The notes under the pieces were generated by a model. That model saw only the letters and a program-made list of their open reading frames with translations. It searched no databases and had not been told where the DNA came from. Positions 37,418 through 46,467 of a stretch of 48,551 bases of DNA are shown piece after piece (within the stretch, counting starts at the first letter, position 1; every line of letters starts with the position of its first letter). This DNA comes from Gammaproteobacteria bacterium (lineage in GTDB: Bacteria > Pseudomonadota > Gammaproteobacteria > Chromatiales > Chromatiaceae). Position numbers and translations under genes: made by a program. The stretch lies in contig JAGRGP010000022.1 in assembly GCA_020445415.1 (NCBI GenBank), positions 1-48,551 of the forward strand, in the 5' to 3' direction.

Positions 37418-38059
37418 TTATTCCCTAGCATGTGGAGTTTGGTTGAGCATCTCGTTGAACTCCCTAACTTTTTGTAGCAGTCGATCATTCCTCGACAGGT
37501 CGTGGGTTAGCGTGTGCGCGATATCGACCAGCTTGCGCCGTTTGGAACGAGCAAAACGACGCATGGCTTCGGCCGCTTGCCGCTCGCTGACCTGGAACCG
37601 TTCCATGTAGATGCCAATGGCCAGGCTTATGGCGCGATTACTCTTAATAGCACCGGTCAGGTTTATTTCATTTTCCTGCAAACGGCGAAGCTCCGCGTGA
37701 CGCTCGAGTGCGGCCTCAATCGCGGGGATTAGTTGCACGGCACTAACCGGTTTGACGAGGTATCCTAGGGCACCTTCCTTGGCGGCTAGATCCACCAACT
37801 CCTTATCGGCGTAGGCACTCAAGTAGATTGACGGTATGCCTGCCCGGTCACGTAGCCTGCGGGCAACCTCGATGCCGAAAATTCCCGGCATACGTATATC
37901 CAGCACCGCGAGGTCAGGACGTTGTGCGCATCCCAACGACACGGCCTGTTCTCCATCGGTAGCCACCGCGACCCCATAACCCGCTTGAGTCAGCCCTCGC
38001 TCGAGCGATGTGAGAATGACACGGTCGTCATCGGCAATCAAGATTTTCGTTCTTATCAT
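37418..38059 (-). CDS. Response regulator with receiver and ANTAR RNA-binding domains
   Basis: Predicted transcription antiterminator of 213 aa. The receiver domain has the acidic triad (ADDD at 9-12), phospho-acceptor D54 in VLDIRMPG and K103 in VKP. A short helical linker leads to an ANTAR domain (about 138-182, AISLAIGIYMERFQVSERQA). ANTAR proteins bind dual-hairpin RNA and prevent termination when activated. I choose ATG 38059 with GGAG about nine nt upstream; the open frame to 38140 adds 27 unrelated residues. No histidine kinase lies nearby. The GGDEF gene is next downstream on the same strand. Confidence 0.93.
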   Translation of the reverse strand: MIRTKILIADDDRVILTSLERGLTQAGYGVAVATDGEQAVSLGCAQRPDLAVLDIRMPGIFGIEVARRLRDRAGIPSIYLSAYADKELVDLAAKEGALGYLVKPVSAVQLIPAIEAALERHAELRRLQENEINLTGAIKSNRAISLAIGIYMERFQVSERQAAEAMRRFARSKRRKLVDIAHTLTHDLSRNDRLLQKVREFNEMLNQTPHARE

Positions 38060-38278
38060 TGTGTGGGTCTCCAAAACGGACGATGTGCCGACCCCGGGGG
38101 GGCGGTAGGGCCCCTTTCCTGTGGGGCTTGTCCAGACCATCCAGATCTGTAATTTCAGTCGTCGGGGTTTAGGAGTAACCGAAAATGAAATCCACTTTCT
38201 CGAGGTGGCTCTACCGCCAGTGAGTTTATGGAATACCCATGAATATTAACCTTAACCGGTTTTAGGTGCTACTGGAAT

Positions 38279-38893
38279 TCACCCGCCGAAGGTCGCGGCG
38301 GCAACGGTGTAGCGGCTTCCCTGCTTCAATTTGTCGTAATTACCGAATACTTCGAGAAAGGCCCGTTGAATGAAGCGCCTGAGACCGGTGATCGTCACCA
38401 CATAGATACGGCCACCTGGGCGCAGCCGTGTCAAGGCATCGTAAAAGTAGAGGTAATAGAGTTCTTTCCCGGTTTTTGCCGGAAGATTCGAGACGATTAC
38501 GTCAAACGGGCGGTCTTCGATCTGGTTAAAGCCATTGCTGAGTAGTATATCGACATTGTCGATGTTGTTTAGTTTGGCATTTTTGCGGGTGTATTCGACC
38601 GCGACGAAATCCTTGTCAACCAACATATGGTTACCCTGTGGGGCAAGCCGTGCCAGGGTCAGGCCTAGCGGCCCATAGCCGCAGCCAAGATCCAGACTAT
38701 GATCGCCCTGACGGATCTCCACGTAATCCAGCAGCAGCCGGCTCCCTTCATCGACTGCCTTTGGTGAAAAAAGCCCCCAAGTGGTACGAAATCGCAGCGC
38801 TTCGCCTCTCAGCAGCGTACTAAATTCAATATCCCGGCGAAGGCTATCCAGGTAACTGACGGTCTCGGGTGGAATATTGCGGGGATAGTTCAC
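38279..38893 (-). CDS. Class I SAM-dependent methyltransferase, RsmC/RlmG-like fold
   Basis: Single-domain methyltransferase of 204 aa with the SAM-binding DLGCGYG (68-74) and an LVDKD acidic strand end. A motif IV region reads SNLPAKTGK (135-143), where RNA guanine-N2 methyltransferases of the RsmC type have NPPFH. The target may be RNA, but the altered motif makes that uncertain. I prefer GTG 38893, which overlaps the moeB stop as GTGA; ATG 38953 would extend 20 residues into moeB. Last gene of the hemA-prfA-prmC-moeB run. Confidence 0.8.
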   Translation of the reverse strand: MNYPRNIPPETVSYLDSLRRDIEFSTLLRGEALRFRTTWGLFSPKAVDEGSRLLLDYVEIRQGDHSLDLGCGYGPLGLTLARLAPQGNHMLVDKDFVAVEYTRKNAKLNNIDNVDILLSNGFNQIEDRPFDVIVSNLPAKTGKELYYLYFYDALTRLRPGGRIYVVTITGLRRFIQRAFLEVFGNYDKLKQGSRYTVAAATFGG

Positions 38894-39639
38894 GCCAGCC
38901 TGCCACCACAAACCGGGCAGCCGGGATCCGCTCTCAGCATGACGGTTCGCCATTCCATTTCCAGTGCATCAAGCAGCAAAAGGCGGCCGCGAAGTGGCGA
39001 CCCCGCTGAGACTAACAACTTGAGCGCCTCCATTGCCTGCATGCTGCCGATGATTCCCACGAGTGGCGCCGCTACGCCGTTTTGGGAACAGCTTTCGTCC
39101 AGTTCCCCATTCTCCGGATAGAGGCAGCGGTAACAGGGATCACCGGGTTGTCCCGTAAACACCGAGATCTGGCCTTCAGTGCGTATTGCCGCCCCCGACA
39201 CCAGGGGCGTTCGTAACTTGACACAGGCGGCATTGACCGCAAACCGGGTGGTGAAGTTATCACTTCCATCGATCACCAAATCCGCTTGTCCGATTTGTGC
39301 TTCGAGGGCAGATTCTTCCAATGCCGTGGCCAAGGTAAGGATCTTGCAATCGGGGTTGATGGCGTGCAAGGTCTGTTTTGCGGAATCGACCTTAGGCATA
39401 CCGATTCGGTCACTGGTATGGATAATCTGGCGCTGCAAGTTCGTGAGGTCCACGCGGTCATAATCAACCAGAACTAACTCTCCCACACCCGCCGCGGCCA
39501 AATACATTGCCGCCGGTGAGCCTAGCCCCCCCAATCCGATTATCAGCACGCGTGAGGCAAGCAGCTTCTCCTGCCCTTCCAGATCGATGGCGGGAAGCAT
39601 GATTTGGCGGCTGTAGCGCAGGAGTTGTTCGTCGTTCAT
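38890..39639 (-). CDS. moeB: MoeB/ThiF/HesA-type adenylyltransferase
   Basis: E1-like enzyme that adenylates the C-terminal glycine of a ubiquitin-like sulfur carrier (MoaD, or ThiS). The 249-aa protein has the N-terminal RYSRQIMLP block, the nucleotide loop GLGGLG (35-40) and DGSDNFTTRF. Two zinc CxxC pairs lie at C169/C172 and C241/C244, and there is a conserved Cys at 184. The position after prmC matches Pseudomonas moeB; ThiF function cannot be excluded from sequence. ATG 39639 follows a 142-nt gap. Confidence 0.9.
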   Translation of the reverse strand: MNDEQLLRYSRQIMLPAIDLEGQEKLLASRVLIIGLGGLGSPAAMYLAAAGVGELVLVDYDRVDLTNLQRQIIHTSDRIGMPKVDSAKQTLHAINPDCKILTLATALEESALEAQIGQADLVIDGSDNFTTRFAVNAACVKLRTPLVSGAAIRTEGQISVFTGQPGDPCYRCLYPENGELDESCSQNGVAAPLVGIIGSMQAMEALKLLVSAGSPLRGRLLLLDALEMEWRTVMLRADPGCPVCGGRLA

Positions 39640-39781
39640 TGAGGATTGAGCGGTTTCGGTCTAGACCACTGGGGAGGGGCTGGCACCATACCCTGGCAAG
39701 GACAAAAACGATGGTGCGGATATTCTAGTATCCTGTCCGTGCCGGCGCCATAATCCCGGCGTAAAAGGCAGGGTGGTGTCA

Positions 39782-40192
39782 TCATAGGTAGTGGCGCCAG
39801 TGCTCCGGGCGGGGGTCTTTCAATCCATGGTCCCGATTGGCATAGCGTTCTACGAAGATCTTGCGGGTGCAATTGCTATCGCCGCGAACGCAGCCGTTGT
39901 TCGCCCGCTGCACCTCTTCGGTGTAATAGTAAAGGGCCCGTTTCAGTGCTACCAACAACCGGTTGCTGAGGTGGAACCCAGTTTCTGACAGGCCGGTTTC
40001 AATCTGCTCGAGAGAAATCGTTAGGACGTGGTAGCGTATATTGAGCAAAACCGCGGATTCGGCGGTTACCTCGAGCACTCCGTCCACTCCAGCCATGAGT
40101 TCAGCCGCGGTCCGTGCCTGATTGGGGTCGGGGTGCAGTTCACTGAACCACACTTGCCGATATTTGATGAGTTCATCGTCGCCGGACGTCAT
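39782..40192 (-). CDS. Uncharacterised 136-aa protein, possible HMA-like fold
   Basis: I cannot name this protein. The first ~85 residues look like a beta-alpha-beta-beta-alpha-beta ferredoxin fold of the heavy-metal-associated type (DPNQARTAAELMAGVDGVLEV, then RYHVLTISLEQIETGLSETG), but without the usual CxxC. The C-terminal part carries two cysteines nine residues apart (NNGCVRGDSNC) and ends in a charged, His-rich DPRPEHWRHYL tail. I choose ATG 40192. A TTG at 40228 overlapping the prmC stop (TTGA) is possible and would add 12 residues. It sits between prmC and moeB in an otherwise conserved run. Confidence 0.75.
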   Translation of the reverse strand: MTSGDDELIKYRQVWFSELHPDPNQARTAAELMAGVDGVLEVTAESAVLLNIRYHVLTISLEQIETGLSETGFHLSNRLLVALKRALYYYTEEVQRANNGCVRGDSNCTRKIFVERYANRDHGLKDPRPEHWRHYL

Positions 40193-40224
40193 ATGTTCCA
40201 ATCCTAATTCGTGATTCGAATTAG

Positions 40225-41142
40225 TCAACTGGGCGTGGATTCTCCGATTCGGAGCCCCGGATTCGTCCCGGTTTCCTGGGTTGGCCGATGGCCCTCGGTA
40301 AGGCGGTCGAGTCCGCTTAGATCGTGCCGGGTCCGGATTGCCACATAACCCCGCTCCGCTAACAGTAATCTGACCTGCGATCCCTGATCGAATCCATGCT
40401 CAAGGAGTAGCCATCCTCCGGGGAGCAGATGAGCAAAGGCTTGATCGATGATTTGACGGAGGTCGTTCAGCCCGGTCTCCCCCGAGACCAATGCCCCGAC
40501 TGGTTCCCAAGGTAGCCCACCTTGACCGAGGTGGGGGTCGCCAGCCCGAATGTATGGTGGGTTACTTACAATCAAGCTAAAGTTGATTCCACTCGGCAGA
40601 GCTTCGCACCAGTTCCCCTCTGCGCAGGCAATGTTTCTCAGGCCGATGCGTTGGAAGTTTTCCCGAGCCACCGCGAGGGCGGCCGCTGATCGATCGGTTG
40701 CCCATATCTGGCTCATCGGCCGTTCATGGGCGAGCGCGGCGGCAATCGCGCCACTGCCGGTACCCAGATCGGCAATAGTGTTACTCAGGTTGAGTGGGAG
40801 TAACTCAAGGGCACGCTCTACCAACAACTCGGTCTCCGGCCGCGGGATCAAGGTCTCTCGGGAGACCTTGAGCAACAACGACCAGAATGCTTTCTGGCCG
40901 GTCAGGTAGGCGTGCGGCTCCCCCTTCAGGCGGCGCAATATCAGATTTCGGAACCGCTTGAGCTCATCCGGAGTAAGCGTTTTCTCTGGCCAGGCGAACA
41001 GATAAGCGCGCGATTTACCCAGGGTAAATGCCAGCAAGCTCTCCGCCTCTAGATGGGGCACTAAATCCTTGGCGGCGGAAAGTGTTTCCACCGCCTCCTG
41101 AACCACCCTCTGAATGGTCTGAGGGCGGTCAGCCGTTTTCAT
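40225..41142 (-). CDS. prmC: Release-factor glutamine methyltransferase PrmC (HemK)
   Basis: Methylates the glutamine of the GGQ motif in class I release factors. The 305-aa protein has the PrmC signature [11 protein letters not shown], the SAM loop DLGTGSG (125-131) and the amide-methylating motif NPPY (194-197). ATG 41142 overlaps the prfA coding end by 14 nt, coupling enzyme and substrate. The C-terminal extension ([11 protein letters not shown]) is unremarkable. Confidence 0.97.
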   Translation of the reverse strand: MKTADRPQTIQRVVQEAVETLSAAKDLVPHLEAESLLAFTLGKSRAYLFAWPEKTLTPDELKRFRNLILRRLKGEPHAYLTGQKAFWSLLLKVSRETLIPRPETELLVERALELLPLNLSNTIADLGTGSGAIAAALAHERPMSQIWATDRSAAALAVARENFQRIGLRNIACAEGNWCEALPSGINFSLIVSNPPYIRAGDPHLGQGGLPWEPVGALVSGETGLNDLRQIIDQAFAHLLPGGWLLLEHGFDQGSQVRLLLAERGYVAIRTRHDLSGLDRLTEGHRPTQETGTNPGLRIGESTPS

Positions 41143-42214
41143 CCGCCAGTGATGCGAGTTGCTCGGCCTGCTGTTCTTGAATCAGCGGTTCAATGAGCGG
41201 GTCTAGGGCGCCGCCTAAAATTTCATCGAGCTTATAGAGAGTGAGATTGATGCGGTGGTCGGTCACCCGGTTCTGGGGGAAATTGTAGGTACGAATACGC
41301 TCGGAGCGGTCGCCGCTGCCAACTTGGAGTTTACGCGATTCGGCCCGTTTACTGGCCTCCTCCTGCCGTTGTCCAGATAACAACTTGGCCTGTAGCAATG
41401 ACATTGCCTGAGCCTTGTTTTTGTGCTGCGAGCGCTGATCTTGGCACTCGACCACGATGCCGCTTGGCAGATGGGTGATACGAACCGCCGAGTCAGTCTT
41501 GTTGACATGCTGGCCGCCCGCACCGGATGCCCGATAGGTGTCGATGCGCAAATCGCCAGGGTTGATATCAACCTGGTCGATGGATTCTGCTTCTGGAAGC
41601 ACTGCGAGGGTACAGGCAGACGTGTGGATGCGGCCTTGTGACTCGGTTTCGGGTACCCGCTGAACCCGGTGTGTTCCAGACTCGAACTTCAGTTTGGAAT
41701 AGACGCCGCGGCCGCTGATTCGACAGACGATCTCTTTGTACCCCCCTTGTTCTCCCAGACTCTCGCTGACCAGTTCGGTTTGCCAGCCCTGCAGTTCGGC
41801 AAAGCGAAGATACATCCGGTACAGATCTCCGGCGAACAAGGCGGCTTCAGCGCCACCGGTACCGGCCCGTATCTCCAAGAAGATGTTTCGTTGATCATTG
41901 GGATCGGCAGGTAACAGTAACAGCAGCAGCTGCGGCTCAAGCTGCTCTAAGGCCGATGTCTCCCGATCCACCTCCTCTTTTGCCAGCGCCGACATTTCCG
42001 GATCATCAAGCATGCCGCGGGCACTCTCGATCGCATGTTGGTGCCCGCGGTAGCGATTGTAACAACTCACCACCGGGTCCAGCTGGGCATATTCTTGGCT
42101 GAGGGATCGGAATTGGTCTTGGTCCCCCTGAATCTCAGGGTCGGCCAGCAATGCGGTGATTTCCTCAAATCGCTCGCCAATCTGGTCCAGTTTACGGCTG
42201 ATTGTTGCTTTCAT
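41129..42214 (-). CDS. prfA: Peptide chain release factor 1
   Basis: Recognises UAA and UAG stop codons and triggers peptide release. The 361-aa protein has the stop-codon tripeptide region P188-E-T190 (PxT class; E. coli reads PAT) and the catalytic GGQ (233-235) in [14 protein letters not shown] 42214 overlaps the hemA stop (ATGA). The order hemA-prfA-prmC is the standard gammaproteobacterial operon. Confidence 0.98.
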   Translation of the reverse strand: MKATISRKLDQIGERFEEITALLADPEIQGDQDQFRSLSQEYAQLDPVVSCYNRYRGHQHAIESARGMLDDPEMSALAKEEVDRETSALEQLEPQLLLLLLPADPNDQRNIFLEIRAGTGGAEAALFAGDLYRMYLRFAELQGWQTELVSESLGEQGGYKEIVCRISGRGVYSKLKFESGTHRVQRVPETESQGRIHTSACTLAVLPEAESIDQVDINPGDLRIDTYRASGAGGQHVNKTDSAVRITHLPSGIVVECQDQRSQHKNKAQAMSLLQAKLLSGQRQEEASKRAESRKLQVGSGDRSERIRTYNFPQNRVTDHRINLTLYKLDEILGGALDPLIEPLIQEQQAEQLASLADENG

Positions 42215-43479
42215 TTGCTCCCGGAAGTGTCTTTTATCTGGAACAGCGTATTAGCGGCATCTAGTAATTCCACCTGCCCCTGAAAGCCTGCCTGTCTTAT
42301 CTGAGCGCTGGGAGTATGCAGCAGTTTGTTGGTGAGGGTATGGGCGAGAAAGGCCATCGCCTCTTCTGGTGTTTTTCCTTTCTGCAACTGTTTCAGGGCG
42401 CGTTCCAGCACCTCGTTGCGTAATTTTTCCGCCTGCCGGCGATAATCTTGGATCATTCCCGCGGCGTCCAGTGACCGCATCCAGCCCATGAATTCCGCGG
42501 TATGTAGCTCGATAATCTCTTCGGCCTGGGCCGCCGCTTCCTGGCGCGATCTCATATTTTCGTCGATCACCTCTTGCAAGTCATCCACGGTATAAAGATA
42601 TACATCATTGAGATCGCCAACTTCGGCCTCAATATCCCTGGGCACTGCTATATCGACCATGAACATCGGTTGGTGACGGCGTTTTTTCAGGGCACTTTCC
42701 ACCGACCCTTTACCGAGCACCGGTAGCGGGCTGGCGGTTGATGAGATTAAAATATCGGCTTCCGGCAAGTGGATGGGAATTTCCGGCAGGGCGATAGCGT
42801 AACCATCGAACTGATGAGCAAGGGTGTGGGCGCGTTCCAGGGTCCGGTTGGCCACAATGAGTTTGCCGATGCCATGCTGGTGCAAGTGACGGGCTGCCAG
42901 CTCGACGGTTTCTCCCGCCCCAATCAGCATGGCGGTCTGCCGGCTCAAATCGCTGAAGATCTGGCGGGCCAGGCTAACCGCGGCAAAAGCGACGGATACC
43001 GGGCTGTGGCCGATGGCGGTATCCGTGCGAATCTGTTTGGCGACCGAAAAGGTATGCTGAAAGAGTTTGCCCAGCAGTTTTCCGGTAACCGAGGCGTCAC
43101 AAGCCGTTTGGTATGCTTGCTTGACCTGTCCCAGGATCTGTGGCTCCCCTAAGACCATGGAATCCAGGCCACAGGCCACCCGCAGCAGATGAGAAACAGC
43201 GGCACTACCTTCGTGACAGTATAGATAAGGAGAAATGGTCTCTAACTCCAAACCGTGAAAATCGGCAAGCCAGAGGCAGGCTTCGTCTGGCGGGCAGTCG
43301 GCCAGGGAGATGTAAAGCTCGGTGCGGTTGCAAGTCGACAGGATCACCGCCTCGTCCACGCCGGTTCTGTCGCAGGCGCTGCGCAAGGCTGCCACAATAA
43401 TGTCCGGGCCGAAGGTGACCCGTTCGCGCACGGCAACCGGCGCTGTTTTGTGATTGAGGCCAAGTGCTAGCAGTGCCAT
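42211..43479 (-). CDS. hemA: Glutamyl-tRNA reductase HemA
   Basis: First committed enzyme of C5-pathway tetrapyrrole synthesis: reduces Glu-tRNA(Glu) to glutamate-1-semialdehyde. The 422-aa protein has catalytic C50 in STCNRTELY, the [12 protein letters not shown] block, the NADPH-binding [13 protein letters not shown] and a C-terminal helical dimerisation domain. First gene of the operon. It starts at ATG 43479 and is divergent from the TPR lipoprotein across 194 nt. Confidence 0.98.
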   Translation of the reverse strand: MALLALGLNHKTAPVAVRERVTFGPDIIVAALRSACDRTGVDEAVILSTCNRTELYISLADCPPDEACLWLADFHGLELETISPYLYCHEGSAAVSHLLRVACGLDSMVLGEPQILGQVKQAYQTACDASVTGKLLGKLFQHTFSVAKQIRTDTAIGHSPVSVAFAAVSLARQIFSDLSRQTAMLIGAGETVELAARHLHQHGIGKLIVANRTLERAHTLAHQFDGYAIALPEIPIHLPEADILISSTASPLPVLGKGSVESALKKRRHQPMFMVDIAVPRDIEAEVGDLNDVYLYTVDDLQEVIDENMRSRQEAAAQAEEIIELHTAEFMGWMRSLDAAGMIQDYRRQAEKLRNEVLERALKQLQKGKTPEEAMAFLAHTLTNKLLHTPSAQIRQAGFQGQVELLDAANTLFQIKDTSGSK

Positions 43480-43510
43480 GTGAACTTTATTAGGCGTTGG
43501 AGAATCTGAA

Positions 43511-43539
43511 ATTTTGTAGTATCAACTGGTTAAATTCAA
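43511..43539 (-). promoter_or_regulatory. Candidate promoter of hemA-prfA-prmC
   Basis: Minus strand: TTGAAT (43539-43534), a 17-nt spacer and CAAAAT (43516-43511), each matching the consensus at four of six positions or better. It would leave a leader of about 25 nt before the hemA ATG. Confidence 0.35.
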
Positions 43540-43673
43540 GCGCGGCCGAAATTCCACCCTATTATCTGTAATCTCGATTATGATTGTAGCTCCAGGCGGT
43601 TTACCGGGTTGGTTACCAGTTTTCGCGTCCGGGGTCGGTTACTAACCGGTCGGTTTGTATCTGGGAGCTCTGA

Positions 43674-45407
43674 ATGAGACAGTGTTTATCGTTCATCGCC
43701 ATACTATTGGTGTCCTTTCTTTTGCCCGGCTGTTCGGCACTAATCCACCGGCAAGCGCCGGCCCAAGAGACAGCCAAGCCGGATCCGGTATTGCCGTTTC
43801 CCAATCCCGTCACTGGAGTGACCGAGCTGACTTCGGAAGTCGTCTTTAACACGTTGGCCGGTGAGATCGCGCTCCAGAGGGGGCAGTTTGATCGTGCATA
43901 CAAGCACCAAATGCAGGCTGCGATTAGCGCTCGGGACGCCGTTGCGGCAGAGCGCGCCACAAGGATCGCGATGCTGCTCAAGCGGGATGACCAGGCGCTT
44001 GCCGCGGTGACGCATTGGGTAGCGCTGGCTCCCAATGCCTTGGATGGACGGCAGTTGGCCGAGTTACTCCATTTCAGGGCGGGGCAGGATGATTTAGCGC
44101 TGACCCAGATGGAGGCGATACTCGCCATCAGTGAGGGCCGGGGCGAGGATGGTTTTATTACTGCGGTACTGGTCCTGAGTAAAGAGCAACAACACGACCG
44201 GGTGATGCGGCTGGTTCACCGGTTTACCGGCCAGCATGCAGATGATCCCAGGGCGGGTTACGCGGTTGCGCTGTTATCCCTGATCTGGAAGGACTATTCT
44301 GGCGCGGAACGGGATATCAATGAGGTCCTGGCGCGTTGGCCCAGATGGAGCAAGGGAAGTATTCTCTTGAGCCGGATTCGCAAGGCCCAGGGCGACAATG
44401 ATGGAGCCTTGAAGATCCTTCGGTCGGTGGTGGAGCAGGATAGAAACGATCTCGAAGCCAACGTAGCGTTGGCAAAGCTGTTGGTTGAAACGGGTGACTT
44501 CGAGGCAGGTTACGATCAGTTCCGGAGAGTTGACCGGTTGGCGCCCGGCGAGCCGGACACAAGTTATGCCTTGGGAGTACTGGCGCTGCAACTGGAGAAG
44601 TTCCGGGAGGCAAAGGAGTACTTCAGGCAATTGTATGATAGCGGTAACCGGGTGGACGACGCCGCCTATTATCTGGGCAGGATTGACGAGCAGCTGGAGC
44701 ATCCAGACTCGGCTATCCATTGGTACGGGCAGGTGAAGAAGGGGGATTACCTTCTCGATTCCCGGGTTCGCATAGCCCGGGTAATGGCGGACCAAGGACG
44801 TGTCCAAGAGGCTCGTCACTGGGTGCAGAATCTGCGAATTCAGATGGAAGAGCATTCCGTACAGCTGTATTTGCTGGAGGTTAGTATCCTCAAGGATCAT
44901 GGCTCCGCCGAGGACGTGTTGGCGCTCTACGAGAGGGCGCTTGAGGACCATCCCGACAACGATGACATCCTCTACGCCAGAGGCTTGTACGCGGCGGAAA
45001 TCGGTCGTATGGATATGCTGGAACAGGATCTCCGGCGGGTGATTGCCCACAATCCCACCAACGCGGATGCACTCAATGCCCTCGGGTATACTTATGCTGA
45101 TCGGTCGGTCCGATTCGATGAGGCCCGAAGGTTGATATCCCAGGCGCTGTCGCTTAAACCAGAGTCACCAGCCATACTCGATAGTATGGGGTGGTTACAA
45201 TACCGGCTGGGTAACTATCAACAGGCACTGGAGTATCTACGGCGAGCATACGAGCTGATGCCCGACGCGGAGATCGCCGCGCACTTGGGAGAGGTGTTGT
45301 GGGTAACGGGAGACAAAACCGGCGCTCAGAAGATCTGGCACCAAATACTCGGTAAGGAGCCAGACAATCGGCATGTACGAGAAACCATGGAACGCCTGGA
45401 AAAGTGA
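43674..45407 (+). CDS. TPR-repeat outer-membrane lipoprotein
   Basis: A 577-aa protein with a lipoprotein signal ending LLPGC (C20, Ser at +2, favouring the outer membrane) and tetratricopeptide repeats along most of its length. Clear repeat signatures include AGYDQFRRVDRLAPGEPDTSY, NALGYTYADRSVRFDEARRL and YRLGNYQQALEYLRRAYEL (given as key segments). The protein matches the TPR lipoprotein found between hemA and lolB/ispE in Pseudomonas (PA4667-like), whose role is in envelope assembly or secretion by inference only. ATG 43674 has GGGAG seven nt upstream. It is followed directly by ispE; lolB is missing. Confidence 0.93.
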   Translation: MRQCLSFIAILLVSFLLPGCSALIHRQAPAQETAKPDPVLPFPNPVTGVTELTSEVVFNTLAGEIALQRGQFDRAYKHQMQAAISARDAVAAERATRIAMLLKRDDQALAAVTHWVALAPNALDGRQLAELLHFRAGQDDLALTQMEAILAISEGRGEDGFITAVLVLSKEQQHDRVMRLVHRFTGQHADDPRAGYAVALLSLIWKDYSGAERDINEVLARWPRWSKGSILLSRIRKAQGDNDGALKILRSVVEQDRNDLEANVALAKLLVETGDFEAGYDQFRRVDRLAPGEPDTSYALGVLALQLEKFREAKEYFRQLYDSGNRVDDAAYYLGRIDEQLEHPDSAIHWYGQVKKGDYLLDSRVRIARVMADQGRVQEARHWVQNLRIQMEEHSVQLYLLEVSILKDHGSAEDVLALYERALEDHPDNDDILYARGLYAAEIGRMDMLEQDLRRVIAHNPTNADALNALGYTYADRSVRFDEARRLISQALSLKPESPAILDSMGWLQYRLGNYQQALEYLRRAYELMPDAEIAAHLGEVLWVTGDKTGAQKIWHQILGKEPDNRHVRETMERLEK

Positions 45408-45506
45408 GTGGTTTAACGCAACTTGTAAAGGTAGGACGACCTGTCCCGGCAGCGCGTCAGTGTGCCTTCAAGGCCTCGCCGTCTAATGCCATGGAATAGC
45501 GACTGA

Positions 45507-46391
45507 ATGGGAAGTGAGCGGGTTGGAGGGATCTGGCTGGCGCCGGCAAAGCTTAATTTGATGTTGAGAATTGTCGGTCGCCGCCACGATGGATACCATC
45601 TGTTGCAAACCGTCTTCCAATTTCTCGATCTGGCTGATGAGTTAAGCTTTTCTATCCGAGATGACGGAAGAATCAAGCGGGTGGGCTCGTTACCAGGAGT
45701 GCCCGAGAGCCAGGACCTGGTGGTGCGTGCAGCCCGATTGCTACAGCAACGGACCGGAGTCGCGCAGGGCGTTGAACTGCACCTGAGGAAATATCTGCCA
45801 ATGGGTGCGGGTCTTGGAGGGGGTAGCTCGGATGCCGCCACCACGTTAGTGGCGCTGAATCAGTTGTGGGGGACCGGCTTAAGCCAAGCCGAACTCGCGG
45901 AGCTAGGGGTATCGCTGGGTGCTGACGTTCCGGTCTTCGTGGGTGGCTGCGCGGCATGGGGAGAAGGTGTGGGTGAACGGCTGCGGCCGCTGGATTTGCC
46001 TGAACCCTGGTACTTGCTCCTGGTGCCTCCTTGCCAGGTGTCAACCAAACAGGTTTTTACCGATCCCGATTTGACACGGGACTCTCCCAGGATCAAAATA
46101 CGCGACTTTCTCGATGGTAGTGAGGAAAACGACTGTTTGTCAGTGGTTTGTGTCCGATACCCTCAGGTTAGGGAGGCGTTTGACTGGCTCGCCAGGTTTG
46201 CCCAGCCTCGCTTGACGGGAACGGGCGGGACTGTTTTCGCGAAATTTGCCCATAAGGAGCAGGCCAGAATGGTCTTGCGACAAGTTCCTGACCCATATCG
46301 TGCGTTTCTCGCCAAAGGACAAAACCGGTCGCTGCTTTATGCAAACCCGGCCGCCTCGGGCGTGCTCCCGGGGGAGAAGCGGGATGATTAA
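45507..46391 (+). CDS. ispE: 4-diphosphocytidyl-2-C-methyl-D-erythritol kinase IspE
   Basis: GHMP kinase of the MEP isoprenoid pathway. The 294-aa protein has the substrate Lys15 region (APAKLNLMLRIVGRRHDGYH), the ATP-binding PMGAGLGGGSSDAAT (98-112) and the SLGADVPVF catalytic-Asp motif. It closes with GTGGTVFAKF. ATG 45507 lacks a strong Shine-Dalgarno. The 99-nt gap after the TPR gene shows no open frame of note. The stop lies one nt before tRNA-Gln. Confidence 0.97.
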   Translation: MGSERVGGIWLAPAKLNLMLRIVGRRHDGYHLLQTVFQFLDLADELSFSIRDDGRIKRVGSLPGVPESQDLVVRAARLLQQRTGVAQGVELHLRKYLPMGAGLGGGSSDAATTLVALNQLWGTGLSQAELAELGVSLGADVPVFVGGCAAWGEGVGERLRPLDLPEPWYLLLVPPCQVSTKQVFTDPDLTRDSPRIKIRDFLDGSEENDCLSVVCVRYPQVREAFDWLARFAQPRLTGTGGTVFAKFAHKEQARMVLRQVPDPYRAFLAKGQNRSLLYANPAASGVLPGEKRDD

Positions 46392-46392
46392 T

Positions 46393-46467
46393 TGGGGCGT
46401 CGCCAAGCGGTAAGGCACAGGGTTTTGATCCCTGCATGCGCAGGTTCGAATCCTGCCGCCCCAGCCA
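46393..46467 (+). tRNA. tRNA-Gln (anticodon TTG)
   Basis: A complete cloverleaf of 75 nt with encoded CCA. The acceptor stem is TGGGGCG / CGCCCCA. The D-arm (GCCAAGCGGTAAGGC) is identical to E. coli tRNA-Gln. The anticodon stem is CAGGG/CCCTG around the loop TTTTGAT, giving TTG. The T-arm is GCAGG TTCGAAT CCTGC, and the discriminator is G. The first pair is U1-A72, an identity element for bacterial GatCAB. It lies between ispE and prs, as in Pseudomonas-type genomes. Confidence 0.98.

Noticed and set aside
38060..38278. Search for an ANTAR dual-hairpin target upstream of the regulator
   Set aside because: Stems such as GCCCC/GGGGC with an eight-nt loop exist, but none has a hexaloop with A1 and G4.
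39636..39872. 78-aa minus-strand frame upstream of moeB
   Set aside because: Overlaps the end of the 136-aa gene, has no start context and no conserved features.
44274..45050. 258-aa minus-strand open frame inside the TPR gene
   Set aside because: Antisense to a clear repeat lipoprotein; no start context or domain.
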